Part shown: positions 43,793 through 52,633 of the stretch, piece after piece
Position numbering within the stretch: the stretch's first letter is position 1
Layout of the letters: each line of letters opens with the position of its first letter
Assembly: GCA_023413135.1 (NCBI GenBank)
Contig: JAEZQK010000118.1
Location: 40,930 to 104,929 of the forward strand
DNA: 64,000 nucleotides
Direction of reading: 5' to 3'
DNA from: Bacillota bacterium
Lineage (GTDB): Bacteria; Bacillota; Clostridia; Christensenellales; Aristaeellaceae
Position numbers and translations under genes: made by a program
Notes under the pieces: model-generated
Seen by the model: only the letters and a program-made list of their open reading frames with translations
The model's database searches: none
What the model was told of the DNA's origin: nothing

Positions 43793-45421
43793 ATGAATCT
43801 GCGCAGAATCACCGCCGTTATCATGGCTTTGGCACTTGTGCTTGTGCCCTCCCTGTCCCTGGGAGAAAGCGCCGCCGAAGCCTTTGCACAAAAGGCGCTG
43901 GAAGCGGGCCGCAGCCTGAATACCACCGTAACCTTTGAGCCTGGCGATCTGTTTACCCAGGATCCTACCATGAGCATGATCGGGGATGTATTGAAAGCCC
44001 TCAGCGTAAAGATCTCCAACCAGGAGGAGGGCGAGAACTCCCTGGGCACCTTTTCAGTGCTCTTGCAGGATCAGCCGGCCCTTAGCTTCACGGCCATGGA
44101 AAAAGGCGATGAGTTCCACATCATGAGCAACCTGCTGGGGGACAGCGTTTTGTCCTTCACCCCGCAGGAGTTTGTTCAGCTCTATTTCACCGTATTTGAC
44201 GCCGCCATCGATGCCGCGGAAAAGTCCGGGATGGCAGCGGAAGAACTGGCCGCGTTGAAAGCCCAGATGGAAAGCTATAAGTCCTTTGTTACCGGTATGC
44301 TCACCGCCAAGATGGAAGGCGCCGACCTGACGGCATTCACGATGCCCGTCAATATGCCGGAGTTCAATCCGGAAAGCTTGCAGGCGGATTTGATTATCCC
44401 CGTTACCGCCTGGGCGACCAGCGTCATATCCGCCCCAGAGACGACCACAGGCACCTTTGAAAGCGAAAAGCATGACACCGCTACCACCCAGGAGGTTTAC
44501 TCAATCAGTGCGGAACAGATTCAGCAGCTTTTGCAGATCGTATCCGACTGGGCAACCAAGGATGACAATTTCAAGGCTCTTACAGATTTCATTGGCTCCG
44601 CATCCACCGGTGCAGGCCAGCTGAACACCAAAGAAAAAGCGGGGTTGCTGCAAGGGATAAAGGATCTGCCATCATCCTTTGCAAAGGAAGCCGCGCCTTC
44701 CATGAAGCAGCCCATCACCCTCACCATGCTGAAGGATGACAGGGGCAACACCCTTGCCACGGAAATCAAGGGGCAGTTTGCCGGCAAGAACGCCGATGAC
44801 GGGGATTCCACCTTCCAGCTTGGCATCTATAGCAAGACGGAAGGCACGGATGTTACCAGCCTGTTTACGCTGGATGCGGGCACGGCGAAAGACTCCTTCC
44901 GCCTGGCCGTTTCCAACAAAGCACCTGCCGATGGTTCACAAGCCGCCGCAAGCGCCTGGAAGCTTGAAGCCGGCGCAACCCAAAATGGCACGGAAGCTTT
45001 CGCGCTGGCGCTTGACTTCACCGGTGAGGAAAAGGCGACCGATACCCAAGCGGACAAAGCCTGGAAGCTGGGCATTGAACTCAACGCGGGCGGCATGCCC
45101 TTAAGCTTTGCGCTTGACTACAAATCTGCTTCCACCTTCGACGGCAAGGATGTAAAGACCGACGCGGCCCTGACCGCCTCCATGACCGGCATGGAAAGCC
45201 CGGTGCTGACCATTAAGACCGTGACCGAATCAGGCGATCCCGTGGCCTATCCCGAAGTTCCCGCCGATAGCGTCCGCCTGGGCAAAATGACCATCGAAGA
45301 GCTCAAGACCTGGGGTCAGACCGCTTTGCAGACGGCGTTGACCGGCCTGATGGGCGCCATGCAGTACCTGCCTGAATCCGTTTTGGCCCTGATTTACGGC
45401 GCTGCCGCTCCTGTCAACTAA
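43793..45421 (+). CDS. Secreted protein of unknown function
   Basis: A 542-aa protein with a clear signal peptide (about residues 1-24, RITAVIMALALVLVPSLSLG). The mature part alternates amphipathic helices (QKALEAGRSL, AEELAALKAQMESYKSF) with long beta-rich stretches (TFQLGIYSKTEGTDVTSLFTLDAG, SWKLEAG, LGIELNAGGMPLSFALDY in short), which may form a lipoprotein-like beta sheet. There is no lipobox or sortase motif. ATG follows GAAAGGGG; its own promoter and terminator make it monocistronic. I do not recognise the family. Confidence 0.7.
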   Translation: MNLRRITAVIMALALVLVPSLSLGESAAEAFAQKALEAGRSLNTTVTFEPGDLFTQDPTMSMIGDVLKALSVKISNQEEGENSLGTFSVLLQDQPALSFTAMEKGDEFHIMSNLLGDSVLSFTPQEFVQLYFTVFDAAIDAAEKSGMAAEELAALKAQMESYKSFVTGMLTAKMEGADLTAFTMPVNMPEFNPESLQADLIIPVTAWATSVISAPETTTGTFESEKHDTATTQEVYSISAEQIQQLLQIVSDWATKDDNFKALTDFIGSASTGAGQLNTKEKAGLLQGIKDLPSSFAKEAAPSMKQPITLTMLKDDRGNTLATEIKGQFAGKNADDGDSTFQLGIYSKTEGTDVTSLFTLDAGTAKDSFRLAVSNKAPADGSQAAASAWKLEAGATQNGTEAFALALDFTGEEKATDTQADKAWKLGIELNAGGMPLSFALDYKSASTFDGKDVKTDAALTASMTGMESPVLTIKTVTESGDPVAYPEVPADSVRLGKMTIEELKTWGQTALQTALTGLMGAMQYLPESVLALIYGAAAPVN

Positions 45422-45438
45422 ACGAATATACATAAAAC

Positions 45439-45477
45439 AAGCGCACCGGCCACCCTTTTGGCCGGTGCGCTTGCTTT
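45439..45477 (+). terminator. Rho-independent terminator
   Basis: A perfect 14-bp stem AAGCGCACCGGCCA with its complement, 6-nt loop, then TTTT, 18 bp after the secreted-protein stop. Confidence 0.9.
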
Positions 45478-45553
45478 TACCATCATTGCGGGCTGCTGCC
45501 TATCTCTCTTTCTAGCCCTGCATTAACAAGAAAATTATATCGATAAAAAGTTA

Positions 45554-45582
45554 TTGACATTCGATAAATCAAGTGCTATCAT
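45554..45582 (+). promoter_or_regulatory. Promoter of the DUF2975/XRE pair
   Basis: TTGACA (45554-45559), 17-bp spacer, TATCAT (45577-45582). ATCGATAA and TTCGATAAA flank the -35 box and could be regulator half-sites. Confidence 0.75.
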
Positions 45583-45614
45583 TCTTTCACCAAGAAAGAA
45601 GTGAGGTGCTTTTT

Positions 45615-46109
45615 ATGAAACGCGGATCAACCATTTTCCTGAGGGGAGTTGTTGTTTTTATAGGAATTGCGGTATTGGCTCTGTGTATATTTGGGCTGCC
45701 GCGGTTCGCAGTTTGGTTTACTCAGGATGCAGCGGCGATGACACCTATAGGAAGTAGTTTATACTATCCCATACTCATTTGGCTATATGCACCCGCGATC
45801 CCATTTTTCTGGGCGCTGTACCAAACTTTAAAGCTATTAGGCTATATTGACAGAAAAGCAGCTTTCTCAATATTATCCGTTAAAGCCTTGCGGAAAATAC
45901 AATACTGTGCCACTGCAATGAGTATCCTGTATGCATTGGGTATGCCTTTCGTATATTTTTCTGCGAAAGTGGAGGATGCGCCTGGCCTTGTACTGGTGGG
46001 AGCGGCTTTTGCTTGTTCACCGATGGTGATTGCAACCTTTGCAGCCGTTCTTCAAAGGCTTCTAAAGGAAGCCATTGATATAAAATCAGAAAACGATTCA
46101 ACGATTTAA
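45615..46109 (+). CDS. DUF2975 membrane protein
   Basis: A 164-aa integral membrane protein with four hydrophobic segments (FLRGVVVFIGIAVLALCIFG, YPILIWLYAPAIPFFWALY, IQYCATAMSILYALGMPFVYF, LVLVGAAFACSPMVIATFAA). The pattern and its partnership with a small XRE protein fit DUF2975. ATG at 45615 follows GTGAGGTG. The function of the family is unknown; it may relay a membrane signal to the regulator. Confidence 0.8.
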   Translation: MKRGSTIFLRGVVVFIGIAVLALCIFGLPRFAVWFTQDAAAMTPIGSSLYYPILIWLYAPAIPFFWALYQTLKLLGYIDRKAAFSILSVKALRKIQYCATAMSILYALGMPFVYFSAKVEDAPGLVLVGAAFACSPMVIATFAAVLQRLLKEAIDIKSENDSTI

Positions 46110-46119
46110 GGTGAATAAT

Positions 46120-46344
46120 ATGGCGATTATCATCAATATTGATGTAATGCTGGCAAAAAGGAAAATGAGCGTCACAGAACTATCAGAGCGGGTTGGAATA
46201 ACGTTGGCCAACCTTTCCATACTGAAAAACGGTAAGGCAAAAGCGATCCGGCTGACAACGCTGGAGGCGATTTGCAAGGCTTTGGAATGCCAACCCGGAG
46301 ATATCCTGGAATATAAAAGTGACGTGGGTGCTCAAGGCATATAG
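46120..46344 (+). CDS. Small XRE-family regulator (YozG-like)
   Basis: A 74-aa Cro/C1-type helix-turn-helix protein made only of the DNA-binding domain: DVMLAKRKMSVTELSERVGI, LANLSILKNGKAKAI and a conserved ALECQPGDILEY end. ATG at 46120 follows AAGGTG, 10 bp after the DUF2975 stop. Such proteins are regularly co-transcribed with DUF2975 genes. Confidence 0.9.
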   Translation: MAIIINIDVMLAKRKMSVTELSERVGITLANLSILKNGKAKAIRLTTLEAICKALECQPGDILEYKSDVGAQGI

Positions 46345-46349
46345 TTAGG

Positions 46350-46398
46350 AAAGGGGCTGTCGTGCCAGAAAAAAATTCTCTGGCACGACAGCCCCTTT
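46350..46398. terminator. Bidirectional rho-independent terminator
   Basis: A 20-bp perfect stem (AAAGGGGCTGTCGTGCCAGA with its complement) around a 9-nt A-rich loop, ending in TTTT. It serves the XRE gene and may also serve the convergent larA gene. Confidence 0.9.
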
Positions 46399-46436
46399 TC
46401 ATTTAGTTTTATACAGATCATGCTACAATGATGTGC

Positions 46437-47924
46437 TCATCCGCAACAGGGATGGCTGCCGATGTCTTTCATGCTGCTGTTTAGGGACGGGTCATTCATG
46501 CACAGGTGAACGGAAGCAGTCCTAAAGGTGAGGGGCAGGGCCAGTATGTTGGGGCTTTCTCCAACGAATTTTCGCTTGGCATCCTCCAGTGCTTCCTCAA
46601 AGGTCGCGCGAGTTTTGAGGCCCATTCCCCGGGCCATGCCCGGCTCCTGGGCGCCCACCAGATAGATGGCGCTGGTGTTCATTTCGGCGATATGGCCGCA
46701 GGAGATCATGGAAAAGCCATGGAAGGGGTGAAAGGCATTTCCGAAGCGGTATCGTTTGATATATTCGTTGTTGTTTGAAAACAATTCGCCATACCTGTTC
46801 ATGTCCGGCAGGATGTTCATTTGGTCATGCTGGAACATTTCATACATTTCCCTGGTATACGGCCACAGTTCATCATGGAAGAAACCGTTGCACAGGCTGG
46901 AGCAGATAATGACGCATTTGTCGCTCATGATCCTTTTGTGACGGATGACCTGCGCTGAAATGGCCTGCATCATCATGATGGGATTGGTGCCCATGCCTTC
47001 TCCATAATGGAAAAATTGGGGCATGCCAAAGATCATGACATCATACTTCTTTTCCGCCCAGTGAACATAGGTGCGCTTGTCCGCAACCTTCCAGGAAAGG
47101 GGCTGCATTTCCGCTGCGTAGCCTGAAAACACGGCGATCTGCCTGGAATATGTATCCAGCACCGCGTCGCAGCAGAAGAATTTCTTTCCCATGCATGCTT
47201 CCATGTGCATGCCGATCTCGTCGAATTTCGAGCGCATGAGGCTGCTCTGGCTTACCGGGGTAAAATCCGTGCGGTGCATGACCTGGGGCACATGGTGGCT
47301 TGCAATGGAGCGCCAGTGGGTGATGCCTGTGGCGCAGTGCTTATAACCGCCGGAATATCCGCCGTAGGGGTTACCCTGGGTATGGCCGATCAATACGGCT
47401 ATATCCGCTTCATAGACATATTTGTTCATGAGCACCGGATCGCCCCGTTTTGTCACGCCCAAATCCACAAGGTGTTCGTAGTCCTCGCTGTCATGATTGA
47501 TGATTTGATGGGTATACCAGAATTCATTGAACAGGTCATTTCCCAGTACGCTTTTGATCTCCTGCTCGGTGTTTTTCCGGTGCAGGCCGTTGGAGCAAAT
47601 GAGCAGAATGTCCTTCCGGTCAACTCCGGCGTTATAGAGCTCCTGAAGAATCAGCGGAATGGCGATCTTCCGGTGGGCGGTTGGCTGCTCGCCACCCTTC
47701 ACCCTGTCCGGAAAGACGATAACGCATTTGGATCCCTTGTGTGCCTGTTTGGAAAGGGGCTCCATGCCGATGGGGCTGCGGATGCTTTGAAGGGTTACAG
47801 AAGCAAGCTGATCTTCCGGGATGCAGGGCGGGTCCGGAACGGTTGTACCGGGGATAAATACATCCGTCGTATCGGGTAGTTCGGCCGCCATGGTTCCATG
47901 GCCATATTCAAAGTGGAGTTTCAT
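46437..47924 (-). CDS. larA: LarA-family nickel-dependent racemase
   Basis: A 495-aa LarA (DUF2088) protein, longer than the 424-aa lactate racemase. LarA uses a nickel-pincer nucleotide bound to a Lys to racemise 2-hydroxy acids. GYSGGYKHCATGITHW near residue 190-205 contains the SGGxK Lys expected to hold the cofactor, and HTQGNPYGG and conserved His residues precede it. ATG at 47924 follows AAAGGAGG, 3 bp after the DUF1667 stop. The cofactor genes larB, larC and larE are not in the window. Substrate could be a hydroxy acid oxidised by the flavoproteins upstream. Confidence 0.85.
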   Translation of the reverse strand: MKLHFEYGHGTMAAELPDTTDVFIPGTTVPDPPCIPEDQLASVTLQSIRSPIGMEPLSKQAHKGSKCVIVFPDRVKGGEQPTAHRKIAIPLILQELYNAGVDRKDILLICSNGLHRKNTEQEIKSVLGNDLFNEFWYTHQIINHDSEDYEHLVDLGVTKRGDPVLMNKYVYEADIAVLIGHTQGNPYGGYSGGYKHCATGITHWRSIASHHVPQVMHRTDFTPVSQSSLMRSKFDEIGMHMEACMGKKFFCCDAVLDTYSRQIAVFSGYAAEMQPLSWKVADKRTYVHWAEKKYDVMIFGMPQFFHYGEGMGTNPIMMMQAISAQVIRHKRIMSDKCVIICSSLCNGFFHDELWPYTREMYEMFQHDQMNILPDMNRYGELFSNNNEYIKRYRFGNAFHPFHGFSMISCGHIAEMNTSAIYLVGAQEPGMARGMGLKTRATFEEALEDAKRKFVGESPNILALPLTFRTASVHLCMNDPSLNSSMKDIGSHPCCG

Positions 47925-47926
47925 GC

Positions 47927-48289
47927 TTACGCCTCCTTTTTTTGGAACGTCCTGGTGGCGATCCAGGGAATTCCCGTGCCGCAAATGTCCTTCACAATCA
48001 CATCTCCCGTTATCACGGGGGCCTTCACGTGCACGCCATTTAAAAGCGCCATGGCCTCTTTGATCAGGTGCTTGGGAATATCCGTTTTCGTTTTCACGGG
48101 AAGGCGGGAATAAGGCCCGTCCTGAAGATGCACGGTGGATGTAAGCACCCGGGTGGGGGAGGTGACTTCCTTTTTGCCGTAGGCGATGCCCCGTGGACAG
48201 CCGGCACCCGAGACTTCCAATGCTTCTCCCCCGTCTACCAAAAGGCGGCATCCCTTGGGGCAGACGATGCATGTAACTTCTTGCTTCAT
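47927..48289 (-). CDS. DUF1667 Cys-rich protein
   Basis: A 120-aa protein with an N-terminal CIVCPKGC pair and a later GAGCPRG Cys, which could bind an iron-sulfur cluster or zinc; the C-terminal half (ITGDVIVKDICGTGIPWIATR) is typical of DUF1667. ATG at 48289 follows AGGAGG. The family normally accompanies a GlpA-like and an HcnB-like flavoprotein, exactly as here, and may be an electron-transfer subunit. Confidence 0.88.
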   Translation of the reverse strand: MKQEVTCIVCPKGCRLLVDGGEALEVSGAGCPRGIAYGKKEVTSPTRVLTSTVHLQDGPYSRLPVKTKTDIPKHLIKEAMALLNGVHVKAPVITGDVIVKDICGTGIPWIATRTFQKKEA

Positions 48290-48293
48290 TACG

Positions 48294-49550
48294 TTATTCC
48301 TCCTGCCGAAATGGCCGGATTTGGATCGTGATTTCTTTCTCCGCTTTTTCCAAATATGCTTTGGGAAGGGTAATCTTCTCCATTTCACCTGGGGCAAGGC
48401 GCTCGCGTTTGAATGTCAGGAGCACCGTTTCTCCACTGACCACCTGGATTTCCTGATGGGTAAGCACCGTACCCACCCTGAAAAATACATCCACAGCTTT
48501 GCCTGCAGGCTTTAAACGGATGCGTTGGGGAACGGTATAATTCACCAAATTCCCCGCATTCACCGAAAGGCTCTGGTCCTGCGCGTCTTCGCTCCACTTT
48601 GCGGCTGCGGCCCCGGCACGCTTGCTTTCCGCGGTGACAAAGTCCACCAGGTCATGCACATGAGCCACATTGCCGCAGGCAAAGATCCCGGGAACAAGGG
48701 TTTCCATATTGTCGTACACGGCCGGGCCCCCTGTACGCGGGTCGATGGGGATCTGTGCCTTACGGCTCAATTCGTTTTCGGGGATCAGGCCGACGGAGAG
48801 CAGAACCGTATCGCAATCCAGCGTTTTCTCCGTGCCCGGGATGGGTTTCAAATCCTCTCCCACTTGCTGGATGACTACCTGTTCCACCCGGTGCCTGCCT
48901 TTGATGTCGGTGATGGTGTGGCGCAAATACAGGGGAATGTTGTAGTCCTCCAGGCATTGGACAATATTCCGGTTTAGGCCGTTGGAATAGGGACATATTT
49001 CCACGCAGGCGAGTACCTCTGCCCCCTCCAGCGTCATGCGGCGGGCCATAATCAACCCGATATCCCCGCTGCCCAGGATGACGGTGCGCTGCCCTACCAT
49101 CCACCCTTCCAGGTTCACATAGCGCTGGGCCGCGCCGGCGGTATAGATGCCTGCGGGGCGGTCGCCGGGCAGTGCGATCGCCCCCCGGGTGCGTTCCCGG
49201 CAGCCCATGGCCAGGACGATGGCCTTCCCTTCCAAAACCTGATAGCCTTCCCCGGCGCTGACGCAATGGACCTGCTTCTCCTGTGTGATTTCCAATACCA
49301 TCGTATCCAGCTTCACCTGGATATCCGTATCCTGAAGCATTTGAATGAACCGCCCCGCATACTCCGGACCGGTGAGCTCTTCCTTGAAATAATGCAGGCC
49401 GAAACCGTTGTGGATACACTGGTTCAATATGCCGCCCAGTTCCTTGTCCCGCTCCAGGATGACTACCTTTTCCGCGCCGTTTTCCCGGGCGGACAAGGCC
49501 GCCGCCATGCCCGCCGGACCGCCGCCAATGACGATCACATCGTATTTCAT
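48294..49550 (-). CDS. FAD/NAD-dependent oxidoreductase, HcnB/GlpB-like
   Basis: A 418-aa flavoprotein. The FAD motif VIVIGGGPAGMAAALSARENG is at the N-terminus, a second Rossmann unit TVILGSGDIGLIMARRM lies near 160, and PGIFACGNVAHVHDLVDFVT near 300 is the second FAD contact. The N-terminal CIHNGFGLHYF loop holds a Cys. Subunits of this type pass electrons from a GlpA-like dehydrogenase. ATG at 49550 follows GGAGG and overlaps the stop of the upstream oxidoreductase by 4 bp. Confidence 0.85.
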   Translation of the reverse strand: MKYDVIVIGGGPAGMAAALSARENGAEKVVILERDKELGGILNQCIHNGFGLHYFKEELTGPEYAGRFIQMLQDTDIQVKLDTMVLEITQEKQVHCVSAGEGYQVLEGKAIVLAMGCRERTRGAIALPGDRPAGIYTAGAAQRYVNLEGWMVGQRTVILGSGDIGLIMARRMTLEGAEVLACVEICPYSNGLNRNIVQCLEDYNIPLYLRHTITDIKGRHRVEQVVIQQVGEDLKPIPGTEKTLDCDTVLLSVGLIPENELSRKAQIPIDPRTGGPAVYDNMETLVPGIFACGNVAHVHDLVDFVTAESKRAGAAAAKWSEDAQDQSLSVNAGNLVNYTVPQRIRLKPAGKAVDVFFRVGTVLTHQEIQVVSGETVLLTFKRERLAPGEMEKITLPKAYLEKAEKEITIQIRPFRQEE

Positions 49551-50995
49551 TGCTTTGCTTCCTCCTTTGTGGGGCATGTAAGAAGATATGTCCCATCCTC
49601 ATCCAGGAGGATTTCATTCATGGGCTTGTTCAGTTCCCTTGCCAAAATCTCATGGACCCGCGGACCGCAGAAGCCACCCTGGCAGCGGCCCAGGCCCGCC
49701 CTGCAGCGGCGTTTGATGGCATCGATGGTGGTAGGGACGATGGGGCGGTGGATGGCTTCCACGATTTCCCCTTCGGTGACCGTTTCGCAGCGGCAGACCA
49801 CCCGCCCATAAAGCGGATTTTCTCTTATAATCTGCTCCTTTTCCGCCTGGCATAAATCGCAAAACTTGATGCGCTTGCGGGTATCGATAAAGGCTTCCTT
49901 TTCCCGCAAAATTAGGCCGCATTGCTCAAGGATGGACACACCCTTTTTGGCAATGGCCGGGGCGGCGGACAAGCCGGGGGATTTGATGCCGGCCAGGTTG
50001 ATAAAGTGTTCGCAGTAAGGGGATTCCCCGATGATAAAATCCTTGAACTGCGTGTTTGGGCGTACCCCGGCATACTCATGGATCACTTCTTTAAAGTTGA
50101 TTCCGGGTACGGAGCGCAACCCCCAGGCTTTCACATCCGCCAGGCTTTTTGCGGTATTTGCCACATCCGCCCCATCCTGCGCCTTTTCGGCGTCGGGGCC
50201 CACGATCAGGTTCCCGTGGACGGTGGGTGCGACAAGAACGCCTTTGAAGCCGTACTCGTCGGGGCAGGGGAAGATGACCGAATTCACTAGGCTGCCCTGG
50301 CTTTTGTCCAGCACATAATAACTGCCCCTGAAGTGGGTGGAGGTAAAGCCGGAACCGCCGATCATTTCATGCACCTTGTCCGAGTCGCAGCCGGCGGCGT
50401 TTACAACATACCGGGCGGCAAAATTCCCGCGGCTGGTGGACAGGGAAAACAAGTCCCCATCCTTTTTGATGGCGGTGACACGCGTGCTCAAATGAACATG
50501 AACGCCGTTGCGCACCGCGGTTTCCGAAAGAGCAATAGCATACTCCCAAGGGTTCACAATGGCCGAACCCGGAGCGTATAATGCCGCAAGGATATTGGGG
50601 TTAAGCGCCGGCTCGAGGGCAAGCGCCTGCTCCCTGGACAGGATGCGTATGCCGGGAACGCCGTTTTTTACCCCCCGGTCATACAGCATTTCAATTTCCG
50701 CCATATCTCTTTGCTCCAGCGCAATGACAAAAGAGGGGATCTCCCTGCGCTCCACATCCAGCTTTTCGCACAGATCCTTTGCCAGGCGGATGCCTTCCAG
50801 ATTCAGATGCGCCTCGGTGCTGCCGGGAATGGGATCGAACCCGGCATGGAGAATGGCGCTGTTCGCCTTGGTGACCCCGTTGGCCACATCGTTATATTGC
50901 TCAAGAACGCCCACGGCAAGATCATAGCGGGATAATTCGTATGCGGCGGCAGCCCCGGTAATGCCGCAGCCAATAATAAGCACATCGTAAATCAA
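49547..50995 (-). CDS. FAD-dependent dehydrogenase, GlpA-like, with C-terminal BFD-type Fe-S domain
   Basis: A 482-aa DAO-fold flavoenzyme like anaerobic glycerol-3-phosphate dehydrogenase GlpA or L-2-hydroxyglutarate oxidase. FAD binding is VLIIGCGITGAAAAYELSR at the N-terminus. From about residue 400 the sequence has CDLCQ, VVCRCETVTEGEIVEAI and CRAGLGRCQGGFCGPRV, the cysteines of a BFD-like [2Fe-2S] domain. A TTG start at 50995 with AAGGGAG 8 nt upstream is preferred over a GTG that abuts the site. With the next two genes it forms a three-part dehydrogenase that probably oxidises a 2-hydroxy acid or polyol phosphate. Confidence 0.85.
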   Translation of the reverse strand: MIYDVLIIGCGITGAAAAYELSRYDLAVGVLEQYNDVANGVTKANSAILHAGFDPIPGSTEAHLNLEGIRLAKDLCEKLDVERREIPSFVIALEQRDMAEIEMLYDRGVKNGVPGIRILSREQALALEPALNPNILAALYAPGSAIVNPWEYAIALSETAVRNGVHVHLSTRVTAIKKDGDLFSLSTSRGNFAARYVVNAAGCDSDKVHEMIGGSGFTSTHFRGSYYVLDKSQGSLVNSVIFPCPDEYGFKGVLVAPTVHGNLIVGPDAEKAQDGADVANTAKSLADVKAWGLRSVPGINFKEVIHEYAGVRPNTQFKDFIIGESPYCEHFINLAGIKSPGLSAAPAIAKKGVSILEQCGLILREKEAFIDTRKRIKFCDLCQAEKEQIIRENPLYGRVVCRCETVTEGEIVEAIHRPIVPTTIDAIKRRCRAGLGRCQGGFCGPRVHEILARELNKPMNEILLDEDGTYLLTCPTKEEAKQ

Positions 50996-51080
50996 ACGGA
51001 TCACTCCCTTAAGAACCTTTTACCCAAACGTTATTATATATCTGCAACCGATTGCGCGTCCATCCTTTGAACGTGCCGGA

Positions 51081-51830
51081 TTACCACCACTTGATTTGAT
51101 CTGTAACATATTTGCGGATCTTTATAAATGCTGGATCGGTCACATCCCGCGGCCTTGGCAAGTCCACCACAACCTCTTCCTTGATGGTGGTCGGCTTGTT
51201 GGACATGATCAGGATGCGTTCGGCCAGGTATACGGCTTCCTCAATGTTGTGGGTGATGAATACCACGGTGCTGCCCCATTCCTTCCAGAGGCGGATCACT
51301 TCATCCTCCAGGTAAAAGCGCAGCTTGATGTCCATCTGCCCGTAAGGTTCATCCATCAAAAGCAGGTCCGGATTCATGGCGAAAGCCCGGCCGATGATGA
51401 TGCGCTGCTCGGAGCTAACGGACAATTGATGGGGATAGGAATCCCTGAAGGATTGCAGGCCCAGCAGGCTGATGATCTTTTCAACACGCTCGTCGATTGT
51501 TTTCTTGTCCAGCTTTTTGAGTTCAAGCCCGAAGCGCAGGTTCTTTTCCACCGTAAGCCATGGGATCGCGCTAGGCTCCTGAAAGACAAAGGCCAGGTTG
51601 TGCTTCTTGGGGTCGGCCGATTCACCGTCAATGTACAGGTCGCCTTTTGACGGCATATAAATACGGGTCAGCAGGTTCAAAAAGGTGGTTTTCCCGCAGC
51701 CGGTGGGACCTACCACGCAAACAAACTCGCCCTTTTTGATTTGAAAGGATATATTGTCCAGCACGTGCAGGCTGCCAAAGTATTTGGAGAGGTTCTTTAC
51801 CTCGATTTTGCAGCGTCCCTGATCGCCCAT
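51081..51830 (-). CDS. NitT/TauT-type ABC ATPase with degenerate signature
   Basis: A 249-aa ATPase. Walker A GPTGCGKTT near 41-49 and Walker B LLLMDEPYGQMD are intact and the switch His is in FITHNIEEAV, but the ABC signature LSGGQ is replaced by LSVSSEQR. The other ATPase of the operon has a normal LSGGMKQR, so the pair would form one consensus and one degenerate ATP site. ATG at 51830 is 7 nt after GGAGG; another ATG immediately precedes it. It lies 36 bp after the first ATPase gene. Confidence 0.85.
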   Translation of the reverse strand: MGDQGRCKIEVKNLSKYFGSLHVLDNISFQIKKGEFVCVVGPTGCGKTTFLNLLTRIYMPSKGDLYIDGESADPKKHNLAFVFQEPSAIPWLTVEKNLRFGLELKKLDKKTIDERVEKIISLLGLQSFRDSYPHQLSVSSEQRIIIGRAFAMNPDLLLMDEPYGQMDIKLRFYLEDEVIRLWKEWGSTVVFITHNIEEAVYLAERILIMSNKPTTIKEEVVVDLPRPRDVTDPAFIKIRKYVTDQIKWW

Positions 51831-51865
51831 CATTTTCCCTCCACAATATCAAGATGGCATCGCCT

Positions 51866-52633
51866 TTACAGGGGGAGGTCCGTGTTTTCCGAAATGGTCT
51901 TGCGCAATTTTAAAAATTCCGGTGACACGGTGTCCCTGGGCCTGGGCAGGTTGACATCGTACACTGCTTTCACGGTAGCGGGGCATGCGGACAACAGCAC
52001 AATCCGGTCGCCCAGATAAACCGCTTCTTCAATGTTGTTGGTTACAAACAGGATGGTGCGCTTTTCCCGCTGCCATATTTTTTGTATTTCTTCCTCCATG
52101 GCATAGCGTGTCTGGGCATCCAGCTGGCCGAAGGGCTCATCCATCAGCAATATCTCGGGATTGTTGGCATAGGCCCGGGCGATGCCAACCCTTTGCTTCA
52201 TGCCCCCGGACAACTGGCTGGGATAGCTTTTTTCAAAGCCTTGCAGCCCCACCAGATCGATGTACTTTTGAGCGTTCTCCCGGCGGGTTTTTTTGTCTAT
52301 GCCGGCCATCTGCGGGCCAAATTCTACATTGCCCATGACGGTTTTCCAAGGCATGAGAGCCAGCTTCTGAAACACCATGCCGATTCTTTTGTCGCAGCCG
52401 TCAATCTTCTCCCCATCCAGGTAAATGGCGCCGCCCACAGGCCTTTCCAAACCGGCGATCATATTCAAAAGCACCGACTTGCCGCAATGGCCCGGGCCCA
52501 GGATGACAAGGAATTCCCGGTCATACACATCCAAGGATACATCGGTAACGGCCTCGAACACCTTGTTTTTTACAATGTAATTCTGGGCGATATGCTGTAA
52601 ACTCAGCTTGATCTTTTTGCTTTCCACGGACAT
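51866..52633 (-). CDS. NitT/TauT-type ABC ATPase
   Basis: A 255-aa ATPase of the nitrate/sulfonate/taurine importer group. Walker A is GPGHCGKSV near 46, signature LSGGMKQRVGIARAYA, Walker B LLMDEPFGQLD and switch region FVTNNIEEAVYL, where Asn replaces the usual switch His. ATG at 52633 overlaps the upstream permease gene by 31 bp. It works with the two permeases and the binding protein of this operon. Confidence 0.88.
   Translation of the reverse strand: MSVESKKIKLSLQHIAQNYIVKNKVFEAVTDVSLDVYDREFLVILGPGHCGKSVLLNMIAGLERPVGGAIYLDGEKIDGCDKRIGMVFQKLALMPWKTVMGNVEFGPQMAGIDKKTRRENAQKYIDLVGLQGFEKSYPSQLSGGMKQRVGIARAYANNPEILLMDEPFGQLDAQTRYAMEEEIQKIWQREKRTILFVTNNIEEAVYLGDRIVLLSACPATVKAVYDVNLPRPRDTVSPEFLKLRKTISENTDLPL

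Noticed and set aside
47925..48272. Upstream in-frame extension of larA to 611 codons
   Set aside because: The extension overlaps the DUF1667 gene in another frame and AAAGGAGG directly precedes the ATG at 47924.
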